Shown: in pieces, positions 46,507 to 59,519 of the stretch
How the letters are laid out: each line of letters opens with the position of its first letter
Numbering within the stretch: the first letter of the stretch is position 1
NCBI GenBank assembly: GCA_022747635.1
Contig: JAKTNV010000011.1
Span: 18,063,981 to 18,127,980, forward strand
DNA length: 64,000 bases
Source of the DNA: Hetaerina americana
Lineage: Eukaryota > Arthropoda > Insecta > Odonata > Calopterygidae
Direction of reading: 5' to 3'
Notes under the pieces: model-generated
Told to the model about the DNA's origin: nothing
What the model saw: only the letters and a program-made list of their open reading frames with translations
Databases searched by the model: none
Made by a program: the position numbers and the translations under genes

Positions 46507-49500
46507 AAAGGTAATCTACCGGTTAAGGTAGGTTTTTGGATGGACACAACTACCAAACAAATATTTTATTACTCCTACAAATCAAATTACTCCACAAAAT
46601 CCATCATCCTACTCTACTACGAGTATACGTATATATCAGGTCCCTCTTCATCTCTGAGTACTTTCTTCCTCCCTTCATCCCGTCCAAGATCCCTATCCTG
46701 TTCCTTCCCTTTCCTCTTTTGCCCAACATTCTACCCTCTATCACAGTCTTCAACATCCCACTGCCGGTCAAAACCCCCTTCAGCCACTTTTCCTGCCTCC
46801 ATAGGATTGCTCCCAACAAACCCCTCTCTTCGCCCACCATACCAAGTACTTCCTCATTTGTTTTCTTCTCAGTCCATTTCACCTTATCCATTCTTCTCCA
46901 CACCCACATTTCAAAAGCCTCCAATCTACGTCTATCCTCCTGCTTCAATGACCACGTTTCCGCACCGTACATAGCTACGCTCCATATCAAAGTTTTTACG
47001 AGTCTTTTCTTAACATCCTTACTCAACATCCATATCATAAACTCCCTCCTCCTTGTGAAAGCCTCTTTGCCTAGCGCAATTCTTCTCCTTACGTCCCTAC
47101 TACTTTGACCGTGTTGGTCCAAAACACTACCGAGATACGTAAACTGTTCTACCTGCTCTAGTTTTCGCCCTCCTACTTTAATGTTAAGCTTGGCCTTTTT
47201 CTTTCTAGAAAATTGCATAACCTTTGTTTTATTAATATTGATTCTCATCCCATACCTGTCGCACTGAATTTCCAATTCACTCAGCAATGCTTGCAGCCCT
47301 TGGCTGACTGACAAACTAAAGCTTGGTCATCAGCAAACCTAACTGATTTTATGAATTCCCCGCCCACCTTCATTCCTACCTCCAGTTCTTCCCATGCCTC
47401 TTTAATCATTTCCTCTGCATACAGGTTGAACAGCAACGGTGATAATGGGCAACCCTGCCTTACACCTCTTCCTAAAACTGCCCAACCGGACTCCCCGTTC
47501 GCCACTCGCACCTGAGCAGTCTGAGACATGTACAGGTTGCGGATTAGCCTCCTTTCCCTCCAATCTATTCCTATTTTCTGCAATATACTCATTAGTTTTT
47601 CCCAATTCACTCTATCAAACGCTTTTTCGAAATCTACGAAACAGGCAAATACCTCCTGGTTGTGTTCTATATTCCTCTCGATTAATAATCTCATTACTGC
47701 AATGGCATCACGCGTACCTCTCCCCTTCCTAAACCCAAACTGATCATCCCCTAAGTAATCAATTGCCCTACTCTCTATCCTTTTGTTTATGATCCTGAGA
47801 ACAACTTTAGCTGCGTGGGATATCAAACTAATTGTCCTGTAGTCCTCACATGACTTGGCCTTTACCTTTTTCGGAATAGGAACTAAAACTGATCTCACAA
47901 AGTCTTCCGGCCAGATTCCCTCCTCATAAATACTACGGATCAGCCCATATAGCCTCTTCCTCCCACATTTTCCTAAGCATTTTAAAAGTTCCACGGGAAT
48001 GTTATCTACCCCCACGGCCTTATTTAGTTTCATCTCCCTTAATGCCCTTTCTATCTCATTGTCTAGTATGCCTGGACCTAAGCTGTCTTCCTCTACGTCA
48101 TTTTCGTTTTCAATGTCTAACTTTGTTGGTCTGAGTTCTTTACTATACAGTTCTTCTATATACTCCTTCCATCTCTCTTGGATCTTTCCTGCGTCAACTA
48201 TTACCTTACCCGCCTTATCTCTAACTGTTAGCATAGCTCTTCCTTTCTTACTTCCCGATAACGATTTAACTTTGCTGTACAGCGCACCGATTTCACCCTT
48301 CCTCTGCAGACTTTCCATATCCTCGCACTGCGTCTTCCACCATGCTTCTTTTGCTTTATTTGTTGCCCGCCTCAATTTATTGTTCAATTCTTTGTACTTC
48401 ATTTTGCCTAATTCTGTATTTATATTCTTCCATTTTCGCCGCTCATCCATCTTTGTAATCATCTCATCCGTGATCCATGGTTTCCTAGTCCTTTTAGCGT
48501 TAACGGTTCCAATAATGTCTTTTGCGGCTTTAGACAACCCTTTCTTGATCATTTCCCATTTTTCTTCGATAGTACTAAGCCCTTTACCATCCTCCATGAT
48601 TTTCTCTACCGCCTGTTTATATTCCTTCCTCTTCAAGCCATTTAATGCTTCTACATTCCATTTTCTAACTCGCCGCCCCTGCCTTATCTTTTTGAAACGT
48701 ACGCTACATTTCATAACAACTAAATTGTGGTCTGAGTCCGCATCCGCTCCCGGGAAGCTGTGCGAATTTATCACACTGTTCCTAAACCTGTGTCTAACCA
48801 GGATGTAATCTAGCTGATATCTTCCTGAGTCACCTGGCATTTTCCAAGTATACCTGCGTCTTATGTGGTGTCTAAACCAAGTGTTGGTGATGACTAACCC
48901 CTGTCTCCTGCAGAACTCAACTGCTTTCTCCCCGCGGTCATTCCTCGTGCCTAAACCGTAGTCCCCCACCTCATTACCATCTCTTCCTTCGCCTACCGTT
49001 GCATTCCAATCCCCCATTACTATCAAATGTTTCCCTGCAGGAACACACGCGATCATGTCCTCTAACTGATCGTATATCCTATCGACCTCTTCTTCCTTAT
49101 GGTTGCTCGGTGGCATGTATACCTGAATAATAACTAAGTTCGTCGGTTCTGCTTTTATCTCTACTAGTAGTATTCTATCTGTTACCTGCTCTATGTTGAC
49201 TACGCTTCTTCCTACATCTTCATTTAATACTATGGCAACCCCTCTTTGGCTCTCGTCCCCACCGCTGTATATTATTCTAAACTTATCACTCCAATAATCC
49301 CCGCTATCTTTCCATCTAACCTCGCATAGACCTAAAATATCTATATTTCCCCTTTCCATCTCTCGCTTAACATTCTCCAATTTCCCTGTCCTCATCATTG
49401 TCCTAACATTCCACGTTCCTATTCTAACTAATGTGGTCTTCTTCTCCTGCGTCTTCTTTCCTGCTGCTGCTGGTTTTCCCTTGCAAGGGTTTCGTTGGAT

Positions 49501-49892
49501 GACGACCGCGGAAGCCTTACCTCCCCCGCTGCCGGGCACGACACACGGCCGATTGGGCCGAGCCCCGTAGTTGCCAGGACTCCAAATATCTGTATAGTCC
49601 ATCATATTTTTCTTGGGAATGATAATTGAGGTGGTTTCCCGTTGCCTTCCTCAATAGTGTTTTTAACGTGACACCATCACTTACTGGCCGCCCCACTGGG
49701 GTCAGACTCCATTGCAGCCGCCTCACTGAGGAACAGACGCTGCGTGGACTACCTTTCGTTTGGCTCCTAACCTTCGACCTATCTGGCATGGGTGACCCTA
49801 CCAGGAGCAATTTTTATTACTCCCGCCAGCACAGCTCTAGGGGTCATCGGAACGCACAAGCCCTTCCACCACGTCAAGGTTGTAGTCCGGGG
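46503..49892 (-). mobile_element. RTE-like LINE retrotransposon, near complete
   Basis: Minus strand: 5' region 49892-49606, ORF 49605-46604 (broken once), then a short 3' UTR with TGTCCATCCAAAAACCTACC and TTAACCGGTAGATTACC ending at an AT array. AT arrays lie at both ends, as if inserted into one. At least six 3'-truncated relatives lie elsewhere in the window. Endonuclease plus RT without a visible RNase H fits the RTE/BovB type. Confidence 0.9.
46604..49605 (-). pseudogene. RTE-like LINE polyprotein (endonuclease-RT), one frameshift
   Basis: Family role: nicks target DNA and primes reverse transcription there. Endonuclease/exonuclease/phosphatase domain: IGTWNVRTM (WNVR at residues 65-68), Glu at 95 in LGLCEVRW, GDWN at 198-201, SDH at 291-293. 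RT motifs: GFRKGRGTRDAI, CFVDFEKAFDRVNW, GVRQGCPLSPLLFNLYAE and the catalytic FADDQ at 757-761. The frame from 49605 ends at 47281 after a shift at about 47290-47315, where one G appears to be missing in the segment coding AKGLQALL. The remaining 230 or so residues continue in the next frame to 46604 (AMYGAETWSLKQEDRRRLEA region). Everything else is open, so the copy is young or the shift could be an assembly error. Confidence 0.92.

Positions 49893-49951
<59 letters not shown>
49893..49951. repeat. (AT)n microsatellite
   Basis: AT array at the 5' boundary of the LINE. Confidence 0.95.
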
Positions 49952-49954
<3 letters not shown>

Positions 49955-52015
49955 CAATAACGAATCCTACATCCTACGAATGCACTACTTGTTCACGCAA
50001 CGTTTACTCAGACTCTCGCTTGTAACAACATTGACATCGATTTTTGCTATTATAATTCCTGATAGTACGAGGAAATAACAGTTATTTAGGTCTATCTGCA
50101 CTGGAGTCCATCTCCCTTATCTAATCTACGTGGGCTAACCTTCCCAAATAGTGTGGGGCCATAATCTACCTAAAGCTATGGGGAAGCTGTGAGGTGTTGA
50201 AGGAAAATGTATGTTTTAACAAAAATACTCGAGATTTTTTAATAAAATCGTACATATATATGCTAAGGAAGGTCTACGTCATGTCACCACACATTATACG
50301 TTTGAAGGCGAAACTCTAACATTTTTAAACTTAAAAATCTTCGTCTTGATTGTTGGAGACCCTACAGAATTTCTTCACTATTCACTATAGGAAAGAAGTT
50401 TCAATTAACGTATATTTAATTCATAATAAGGAATCATGGGGGGATTTTTTTCATGTCTTTTTCTTTCCTAATGACTTAGTTTCCTTATTTATTATTAAAA
50501 CTGTAGACGCCAGGTGTGGCGACTGCCTGTCGCTTTATCCTGTTGCAGAATGAGACTTTCGATATGGGATATTCTTTACGACGATTGCGTTCAGTTTGTG
50601 ATACGATTTTCTTGACCGATGGGCTAACGACAGATTCTTAACTAGTTACAGAACAACGCTTCTAGGCGTCCATGAAGTAGTATCCATCGAAAGTAGAGGT
50701 TTTGAAGCGGTAAACAGAATCGGGATGGCGAGGCAGGTCTTCTATCAGCAAGAACAACTTGGCATTGAGAGTTAATATTAATAGACTAGACATATGAAGG
50801 CGATTCATTAAAACTTATCCAGTTTCCGTTTCTTTTGACTGTGATACATGGACGTTTAGAGAACATTTGTTCTAGGATAAAGACAATAAAATGAATTTTC
50901 GGGTGTGAAATATGAAGAATTTCTTCAGGTAAGGGATATTTTACAAAGAGGAAGGTGTTGGAAGAGGAAGGTTTACAGGTGTTGAAGAAACCTGAAGCAA
51001 ATATTTAAAAAAAAGGCTGGTGAAAAATTAACAAGGCAAATATATGTTGTTTTTTGTGTCCACCCAAAACTAATTTTGAACGATCGAATACCAAAAAAAA
51101 CAATATTATTAAATTAGGTCGAAAGAGTTAATCGATAGCAATTCTAGTAGCCACCAAGAGTGCTTACTTGAGGATTTCCACCAGCAAACAAGTTTCCACA
51201 AGTATTAGCTGATGAAAGAGTGATGACTTTAAACGGTTATCTTGTTGGTGTTTTTGCGGCGAAAGTTCCAAGTTCTGTTACACGTGCCTTTTTCGAGTGA
51301 AAATATTATAATTACGTCCTCTGCGCACGAGATATTTGCATACAATCGAGGAGTAACAATTTTCTCAAGGCAATACGTTCCCATTTGTTCACGAATAAAA
51401 ATTATTAACTCACACCATATGCACTCTTATTTCCGCCATAATGACTCATTGCTAAACGTCTCAGTTAGCCAGTTTTTTGAAAAAGCTAACTTCCAGATAC
51501 ATTTAAGAGACCATATTAGAGCCGTTTACTAACTATTGAATACAATGGGATATCAAATTTTTAGCTTCTGGCTTCGATATAAAACTAATGAAATTGGGTG
51601 TTTAACAGAGAGTAAGGTCCTAAGGAGAGTCATAATACAATGTTATGCCTCTCTGATAGGTAAAATTTAACATTGATTTGACTTGAGTGTAATAATATCG
51701 ACCCATAGCTGATGACACCTATGCTACTGTATGATAATCAGCGAAATTCGTTCGAGGACATTATGAATTCAGATAATTTAATAATGCTTACTTAATAAAA
51801 TATATTCTCAGAAAAATTCCATCCTAATAAACAGAGAGTGAATAAGAAAAATTTTAATTGGTAATCGTTTATTTGCTAAATTTATAGAATAACAAAGTTT
51901 GCATTGATGTCCTCACAATAATTAATTATATACATCAGCCAAAACGTCAGCTTCAAATACAAGGCACACATGTAGATAGATATAATATCAAATACGCCTG
52001 CTATTTACGAAAATA
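49952..52015. other. Unassigned AT-rich sequence with a LINE 3'-end scrap
   Basis: At 51053-51095 GTGTCCACCCAAAACTAATT and GAATACC match the RTE-like LINE 3' end (plus). Otherwise no gene or repeat recognised. Confidence 0.45.
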
Positions 52016-52019
52016 TCTG

Positions 52020-52560
52020 CATCTTTATGCACATAATACTCCGCAAGCCGTCTCAAGGGCGTTTGCCGGGGGTGTTAGGTCATCCGGCATTCATTTACAA
52101 TCATTACGTCTACTTCTACACAGATATTAGTTCGCTCATGTAATCGATCAAAGTCGCCTTGCAAGAAGCTTCAAAACTATTCATGCAAGAATATTCAGTG
52201 ACCGGACAATATTCAAATCATGTTGGAAAAATGCCATAAAAATAAGTCTGTTTAAGATATGTGCATGATATAGATAAAGTATACATATTCAACCTTCTTT
52301 CAACTATTTGCTCCCATTTAAATTCTTCCAATAACGTCGTGGCACTATTACGTTATCCATAACAACTTTTCACACACCTAGCTGCTCTACACTGCACTTG
52401 CCCTAGTTCTAAAAATAAGCCAATCTCGTGCAGGTCCGATACACTCTCAGGATACTCGAGATGGGGGACCCACCTATTGTACAATAAAAGAGCTTCATAA
52501 CCCTCTCATTACATTCCTCAAGTATCCTTTTTATGAATTCTAACTTTCTATTAACTTTTT
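52020..52560 (-). pseudogene. CR1-like LINE, C-terminal region and 3' end, decayed
   Basis: Minus-strand frames near 52500-52370 give VMKLFYCTIGGSPISSILRVY and a KCSVEQLGV-type segment at the position of the 'VQRRAAR' block. The 3' end at 52025-52110 has the family repeat (complement of ATACTCCGCAAGCCGTCTCA and GCCGGGGGTGTTAGGTCATC). Confidence 0.6.
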
Positions 52561-52790
52561 ATGAAAAAAGTTCAACAAAGTCAAGTTTTTATAGTTAAAT
52601 TTTACCAAATTATTTTATTGAAAAATCAATTTGGTTAACTGAATAAATAAAATGAAAAAAAATAAGGAAGTATCGAAAACTGCTCGTAGAATAAAGGATG
52701 AGTAAACTGTGCGAAAATTTCTCCGTCATCGGCTATGGAATCTCAACTTGGTCATTTCCCCAAAGTGTATCCACGTACGGCCAAACTTGT
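52561..52790. other. Unassigned AT-rich sequence
   Basis: No feature recognised. Confidence 0.4.
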
Positions 52791-53170
52791 TTCGTTCCCG
52801 GGGCCGGCGGGGCTCGTCATTCCGTCGCGGTCCTTCAAGGAGTCCTTTTTAATGGTCCGTTCCGTCAAGTGCCTCCCACTCCTCCCTCCCCCCTGCCCCT
52901 CCCCCTCCCACTCCGGCGGATTTGAAGGTGGTAAGGGGTTGGGCACTAATGGTCTCGAAACCATCTTCGAAAGAAACAACCCTAAACTTTTTACTTTCTT
53001 ACTACCTTCCATTCGTCTTGCCCGCGAACCATCACCTTCCTCCCCCTCCCCAATTTCCTTCCTGCCCCCCGAACCATTATACGCAATTCCGTCTCCCTAA
53101 CCGAAGCGCTAATTTACGTCCCCTCCGCTCCCTCTCAGCCCGCACTCCCCAGACGGCGGCGGTATAAACT
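52791..53170. other. C-rich block with CpGs
   Basis: CCCCTCCC-type sequence ending in a CpG-rich patch (ACGGCGGCGG near 53152). No coherent protein. Confidence 0.5.
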
Positions 53171-53688
53171 AAAACGGCATCTCTCGGATTTCTCCGCCCT
53201 CACATCCGCTTGACATCTTCATCACGCCCTCCCCGATTCGTTCGCTCTAGAAATCGTGGTTTTGTTTCCTTTCCTCTTTCGTCTCGTCCGTGAGATTGGA
53301 AACAAGGTAATCTATTCGCGAGAACTGTAAGATGGGGGTCCGCATACCTTGTGCTCCTCTTATGTCTCTGGAAGCATCGTGATTCTCGATGAGTGCAGGG
53401 AAGAATTAATGTATTTTTCATGGCATAGGATCATGTTGGTGGATTCGACCTCTGGGATAAAACAAGAGGGATAAACACCGTAATTGACAGATTCAAAGCA
53501 GTCATTTTTCCCTCGCACGATACGCAATCATAGAAAAATAGATCGAAAACGCCCGAATAGATTAACTTCGAGACTAAAACATGATGATTTGGTAAACATT
53601 AAGAATTAATACATGATGTACATGGCATAGGTATCTACGTATGTATCTGTGTACACGAGTTTTTTTGTATGTCAGCTAATATCCATGG
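53171..53688. other. Unassigned sequence
   Basis: No gene or repeat recognised. Confidence 0.45.
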
Positions 53689-53689
53689 A

Positions 53690-53795
53690 TGTTGCAATCA
53701 ATGTGATGGTTGCCATAACACCCCCTGCCACGCACCTTTCCGGAGGCGTCCAAGGTGTGGGTGTCTGATATAGATGTCTGGTATAGATTAAGGAG
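53690..53795 (+). mobile_element. CR1-like LINE 3' end
   Basis: ATGGTTGCCATAACACCCCC, TGCCACGCACCTTTCCGGAG and a TAGATG-type tail (GATATAGATGTCTGGTATAG); same arrangement as 21040-21200. Confidence 0.6.
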
Positions 53796-54304
53796 TTTAA
53801 TTCGTCTCTATCCTCTAATAGATTTAATCTGCCCGATACTAAATTGGCCGTTTCCTTGGAAACGACGTAGATGATTTGGAAAGCTGTCTCTACATAAGGT
53901 ACATTTTGATTTCGTGTGAAGGATCATTATTTTTTTCAAATTTTACGCAGAATAATGTCGGCATATTGGAAAAAATAGCCTTCTCCGACCCAGTAAGGTA
54001 GACTTTTTATTCGCTTGCTCGTGGGAAACCAGTATTAGTCAATGTGACTTCATTTTTACCGTACATTGGTATTAGTAATAGCCCTTCGTTGTATTTCTCC
54101 GAAGAAATTGTGGTAAAAAATACATTTTACAACTTGTTTTTGCGTTTTAAATATGTTGTCATTTTGCCATTTCAAGCCACGAGCCGCAGGCATCCTAAAG
54201 GACGTCTCTTGTGTGGTTCACGAACCGAAAACTAATTGGGAGAACCGAAACGCCGTTCGCTAGTTTATAAATCAGACTCAATCCAGCGGGCAAAGACTTA
54301 TCAG
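53796..54304. other. Unassigned sequence
   Basis: No gene or repeat recognised. Confidence 0.45.
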
Positions 54305-54324
54305 GATATATATATGTACATATA

Positions 54325-54393
<69 letters not shown>
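54305..54393. repeat. (AT)n then (GT)n microsatellite
   Basis: AT arrays with GTACAT interruptions followed by about 14 GT units. Confidence 0.95.
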
Positions 54394-54397
<4 letters not shown>

Positions 54398-54672
54398 GGG
54401 TCGCGGTGGTCCAGGGGGTAGAGCGTTGGGCTACTGACCGGAGGGTCCCGGGTTCGATTCCCGGGCGAGGCACTCTGGGCACATGCATCTCCAAGCTAAA
54501 GTGATTTTTCGGGTACCAGATCTTCGTGGGAAACCATAACCCGCACAGGGAAAGAAACTGGCCCCCCTACCCTGATGTGTGAATTTCACACGCCGTATAG
54601 GGAGGGCTTAGTACTGGGTGATCTCTACCATCACCTACTAAACCGACCTTCAGGTTGATTACTGTGTAATGG

Positions 54673-54675
<3 letters not shown>
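54398..54675 (+). mobile_element. tRNA-derived SINE (family A), best-preserved copy
   Basis: Box A TGGTCCAGGGG at 54407-54417 and canonical box B GGTTCGATTCC at 54451-54461. The body carries CACTCTGGGCACATGCATCT, GGGTACCAGATCTTCGTGGG, CCTGATGTGTGAATTTCACA, GGGCTTAGTACTGGGTGATC and CCGACCTTCAGGTTGATTAC. It is flanked by AT/GT arrays at both ends. A GTATAGGGAG insertion lies near 54594. Would be transcribed by pol III if active; no protein encoded. Confidence 0.92.
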
Positions 54676-54714
<39 letters not shown>

Positions 54715-54765
54715 TTATATACATATATATATATATTTATTTATTTATTTATTTATTTATATACA
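54676..54765. repeat. (AT)n and (ATTT)n microsatellites
   Basis: AT array, AAGGTTTATATAC, AT array, then ATTT tandem units. Confidence 0.9.
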
Positions 54766-54839
54766 CACACGCATACATATACATGTAGCGAACCGGGACA
54801 GTAATGCATTAAGCGAGGTCATGTCATTCGGATGCGATA

Positions 54840-55500
54840 AAGGAGCAATAATAGAAGCATTGAGGTTCGGGTTGGGGGAGGGCGGTTTGTAGAGAAGGGG
54901 ACTTCGGGGACTCACACACGGGTCGCCCGCCTTCCATTCCTCCGAGCTGCGATAAAACGAACAACAGACGGCGTCCGTCTCACCGGTCGGTTCCTTTGCT
55001 TGGCTCACTCGCCTCTCTGGGTATTATAACAAGGTGCGCAAGCCCCACCCCTTTCACCTCCACGCCCTCCACCGTCCGTCCCCATGGCAACGCGTCCTCT
55101 TCTCCCCTCCCTACTAAACGGAAACGGTTGGCCCCGCCCACTACTCGCTCCCTCCCCCACTCCCTCGTCACTTGTCGTGGGCCCCGCCCCAACCGGCGCG
55201 CCATCTTCAAACGATCGTGCGAAGAAGGGGAGGAAAATAGAGGGAGGGTGTGGACTGCAAGGAGAGGTGGAAAAGAAGGAAGGAAGAAGGAGGATGGTGA
55301 AGGCTTCGAATGAAAGAATTCTCCCCCTAATGGGTGGAGCGCGGTGGTCGAATCTTGTATCTCTCTTCCCCCTGTTAGCCCGTGGCGCCGTCCACATAAA
55401 TTCTTGGGGGGGCGTGTAAAAAGAAAAAATAAACAAGCAACTCCCCATTCCTACCGCCGTGGGGTGTGCCGTCATGTGAGCATGCGGACGGACGGTGGGA
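54840..55500. other. C-rich, CpG-containing block
   Basis: CpG-containing sequence with CCGCCC/GGGGCGGG-like motifs (55130-55200) and a purine-rich part (55215-55310). Several overlapping open frames, none with a recognisable domain. Could be a promoter-like island; not decidable here. Confidence 0.4.
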
Positions 55501-57715
55501 GTGTGGAACATCGTTCTCTAGTCGCCCGGGATTTTTCTTTTATGGACCCGAGGACATTCGTAAGGTAGTAATTCTCCTTCGCACACGACTTGTTCCATTG
55601 TTCATAATGAGGCTGGTCACGACGGACGTATTTACACTGTCGTTAACAATGTTTCTGAATCCCCCTCCCCATTAACCTTCTAGAGTCAATGTTTGTTTCG
55701 CCCGAGTGATTCGTGGATAGGTCGTGAAGAGAAGAGAGTAACGTCTTCCTTAAGATATACGGATGTCAGGAGAAAGGAAAAAAATGAAGGATACCTTTTT
55801 TTCTTTTTTGAGTTGACGAGTTTATGTCAATAAATCTCTTCATACGTTTAAGTCTTTAAGTTATGTTTGGAAAACCTGTAAAATCATTTCTAGGTGAGAA
55901 AAATGATTAACAGTGTCTTAGGGTTTATAAAAGAAAAAGAAAATTTACACGTGCACCATAAAAACTTGAATTTAGAATTTGCATTATTTGCTGTTGTACC
56001 GGCATCGTTTTTGTTGCTCGAAAGTTATGTGAAATTAGTGCTGAAATAATAAAAAAAATCATCTTTTTTATGTTCACACCACTCATGGCGTGTCCTATGT
56101 TGGGTAATGTATCAATCCATGGACTCATAAATGTTGTTCCGAAGTTGAGGAGACGACTAATTGTTGAATGATGTACATTTTAGGTGAATATGGGAAATGC
56201 CTTAGTACTAAAACGCTGACGTTGAATTGCGTACATTACAATCGGTTTGCGTCATAAAACTAACTTTTCTTTGCGTTAGTATTCGAGATGTCGTACTTAC
56301 CAGCATTCACTTCAGAGTGCTTTGGCACACCGAAGGACACGATGCGGAGAACAGGAAGGTCAATGTTGGCAGACTAATTTAGGTTTTAATTAAATTTCAT
56401 GTAGTATTTGGTCAAAAAGCAATTTCAGTTGCTGTTCCTTAGACTCTAATGCTACACATTACATCACAAGCTACACCATGGTTACTCCATTAGTTACTCC
56501 TATCACGTGCAAATTTCTGCCCCAAAATAAATTACCTAGTAAAAATAGTTCATTTCAAATAGTAACGAAAGACCCGTTTTATTTAGCTGTCGGAAGGGTA
56601 AGATCATAGTTATGCTCTTATCCTTTCAATTTGAAGGGACGTTTCATTTGCTATAACAGGATTGAATAAAACTAGGCATTCCAATAAAAAAAATCCGGAA
56701 AATACCTAGACTTCAGCAGTATAACCTGGTATTTTGGAGAATTTGTTGTTTTACCGGTGTACAGTAGGATTAATCGCGTTTATTTTCTTTATTTGAATGT
56801 AATATGAAAAATCTAGGGATTTTGGTATTTTGTCTTATTCAAACCCGTTATAGACGTGCATCGATAGTCGTTTTCGTATTATTATTTCTTTAATTTTGAT
56901 AACAAAATTACAAAATAAGGTTATCATTCGCTTTAATGCTTAGTAAGAGTCGAAAATACCAATGATGGACTGTAAAACTCCAAGTAAGGTTATCTCTCTC
57001 AACCTTAACCGGTATTTTCATTTTGATGGGTCATGAAAACTTTTAAACTACGAGATACTCTTTATTTTTATTGATTCATTATTTACATTTGAGTGCCTAT
57101 GCTATAGCAATTATACTTCATGTGTAATTTTGATATGTATAACGAGCGAATAAAATACCAACGAGTGTATTTTATTGAACTCTGTAATAATTTTTTCTTT
57201 TGGATCTGGCGTAATGAAGTTTTAAGATAAAAATAATCCTTCGAGCTTGTTGGAGTTTTATGATTATATCATTTGATATTTTATAGAAATCTGTGATAAG
57301 GTATATTGATGGAAATATATTGACGTTAAGATTCAAAAAAGGGACCTCTTTGGAGTTTTAAGATAAGAGAAATTGTTGCATTACGATAAAAGATGTTTTA
57401 GTTTTTCAATGTTATTCAATTTTGCAAGTTAATAGTAATTTTACAATTTTTTTGCGAACATTTTATCGCTAAAATACAATAAGAATTATTGGAAACTAGA
57501 GTAACAATTTTATTATAGTATTTTGTCCAAAAAATTGTCACAATATAAATGGGGAAAATCCGTAAATATTTTTCACATGTAAATTTAACGGTATCTGTTG
57601 GATTACATTGGAGAGGTGATGCAGAAAAAATGGTGGCACAGATCCTAGAAAACATGGAGCCGGAAAGCATCTGATTGTCGACCATCACCATTATCAAAGA
57701 TCAGATGGTTTTTGA
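55501..57715. other. Unassigned AT-rich sequence
   Basis: About 2.2 kb without a supported gene or recognised repeat. Confidence 0.5.
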
Positions 57716-57719
57716 TCAT

Positions 57720-58330
57720 TAGTTGAACTGTCTTGCATTGGGCCTGGAAGAGATACGAGCCACGTAATTCAGCCCCCCAATTACATAAGCAGGACAGACT
57801 AGTGTCTCAAAATAAAAGAGATAGATTGCCGAACGGATAGATGTTGTCCCCGCGCACAATTCGCGGCATAAACTCAAAGAGGAAACACTTAGATGGAAAT
57901 GGGTAGGCATTGGCGAAATTAGCGAGCAACATAACAAGTTAAATTACCCAGCAACTGACTTCATGGCTGGCGTTCTAACGCCCCTCCACCCGCCAAGCTA
58001 CCTTTTCTCGATTGACGGGGTGTCATGTAAATTTAATTTTAGTTTTAACGTAGTTGTAAATTTTCCGTACATCCTGAGTAAAATGCTAATCAGTATTCTG
58101 ACTTCTTTCTATGTGAGCCCAACCTTTTGAACAGGTTTCCTTGTTTGTCTTTTTAGTGTAGTCAGGGGAGTAGTGACTATCAGTACTATATTCGTAATGT
58201 CCATAAGGGATATTGCTTAAATATTGTATTTGGACGTAGTGGAGTAGGGATATTATGTCTGGTGACCGAACAACCCCTGCCATAACCCATTGCGATTGCT
58301 GACTTGCGTGTGTTGACATAGATATGCTAT
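57720..58330 (+). pseudogene. CR1-like LINE, 3' region, decayed
   Basis: Collinear with 20236-20640: TTACATAAGCAGGACAGACT, GATTGCCGAACGGATAGATG, GAAATGGGTAGGCATTGGCG, GAGTAAAATGCTAATCAGTA and GTTTCCTTGTTTGTCTTTTT. Ends near CAACCCCTGCCATAACCCAT, a degraded form of the family 3' repeat. Confidence 0.65.
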
Positions 58331-59519
58331 CTTATACCATTATATGACGCAGTTCCACCGACAATTTCATCTCATGCTTAAAGCGTAAACACACGTCCTT
58401 GCTTTGACGACCAACGTTTCCGTTAGTCAACCCATTTTAGATACCTTGGAGCTAGTTTGTTCGGAAAAACATTTTGCACAATAAATTGCGATGCAAATTA
58501 AATGTGTCGAGTTTTTAAAGAATCGCTTTAATTCCTCGGAGTGCCAAAACCAGGTGTCCCTTATTAGTATCTTCCATTTTTGAAGGACGCTCAAGCAAAA
58601 AGAGATAAAAGCAAATTTTATTTTTCTAAGAGATAATAATTCCTTAAAGAAAGTGGATAAACCACTTCATTTATATGTATCCATAATATTGTAGTAGTTA
58701 GCGAGGCAATGGTGGGCTGGTAAAATGCCTTGCTTGTACTCCATGGCAATAAGAGAAATAAATTTTAAAGAAACAAATTCAGTATTAAGCATTCTTGAAA
58801 TCTAGAGTCAATATCTATTTACATTGAAATGGATTTCTCTAAGCATTCCTGTTGCAAAAGTATGAATCACCTGCTCTATTTTTCAGATTTAGCATTTGAA
58901 TTAGTCCTTGCAATAAGTATATTTGTAATGCTGGATTATTACTTTGGTCACTACAAAAGGAGCAGCGCTGATAGAACTATTTGGTTACGTCAGACCATAC
59001 TTTGAATTTGATGATCAGTGTTAATAATGCGGATTGGTTAGTTTTTAATTTTAACTTTGGAGTTAAGGCAGTTTTATGAAAAAAAAGATTATTGCTGCAG
59101 AGTTTACTTTTTGACCCAATAATTAAAATGTTAATCTGAATAAATTCATTTTATAAATGTAACATTTTGAAATGTATTTCCTTGAATAATATTTAGCTTC
59201 CATAAACTCCGGGCATATCTCGGAAGAATGTTCCTAAGCATCGATCTCTTTTTCAATTTAATCGGAATTCATATCGCCAACGGGTACATGCGTTTTCTCT
59301 GCGATTTTTAATTTCATATTTGCCCAAACATTTTCGATCAGTTTTACCCGCAACAGTTTTACCATGCATCTGTTCCGGTTCAACTGAGAAAGGTCTACCG
59401 CCTTCAGAATGTGATAGAATGGCTGTAAACAGAAACAAATTAAATACTTTCACTCATAAACCCCGTATGTTGAGAAATTTCACTACGGTCGGTAAATAAA
59501 AGTCGCAGCAAGAAGTAAC
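58331..59519. other. Unassigned AT-rich sequence
   Basis: No gene or repeat recognised. Confidence 0.45.

Noticed and set aside
46536..47108. A 190-codon plus-strand frame
   Set aside because: Antisense of the LINE C-terminal frame.
47999..48808. A 269-codon plus-strand frame inside the LINE
   Set aside because: Antisense of the LINE endonuclease-RT gene with low-complexity Ser/Leu composition.
54398..54480. Stand-alone tRNA gene at the SINE A head
   Set aside because: The head does not close an acceptor stem and is followed by the standard SINE body.
55005..55511. A 168-codon minus-strand frame in a CpG-containing block
   Set aside because: No recognisable motif, and the other frames in the block are equally open, as expected for GC-rich DNA.
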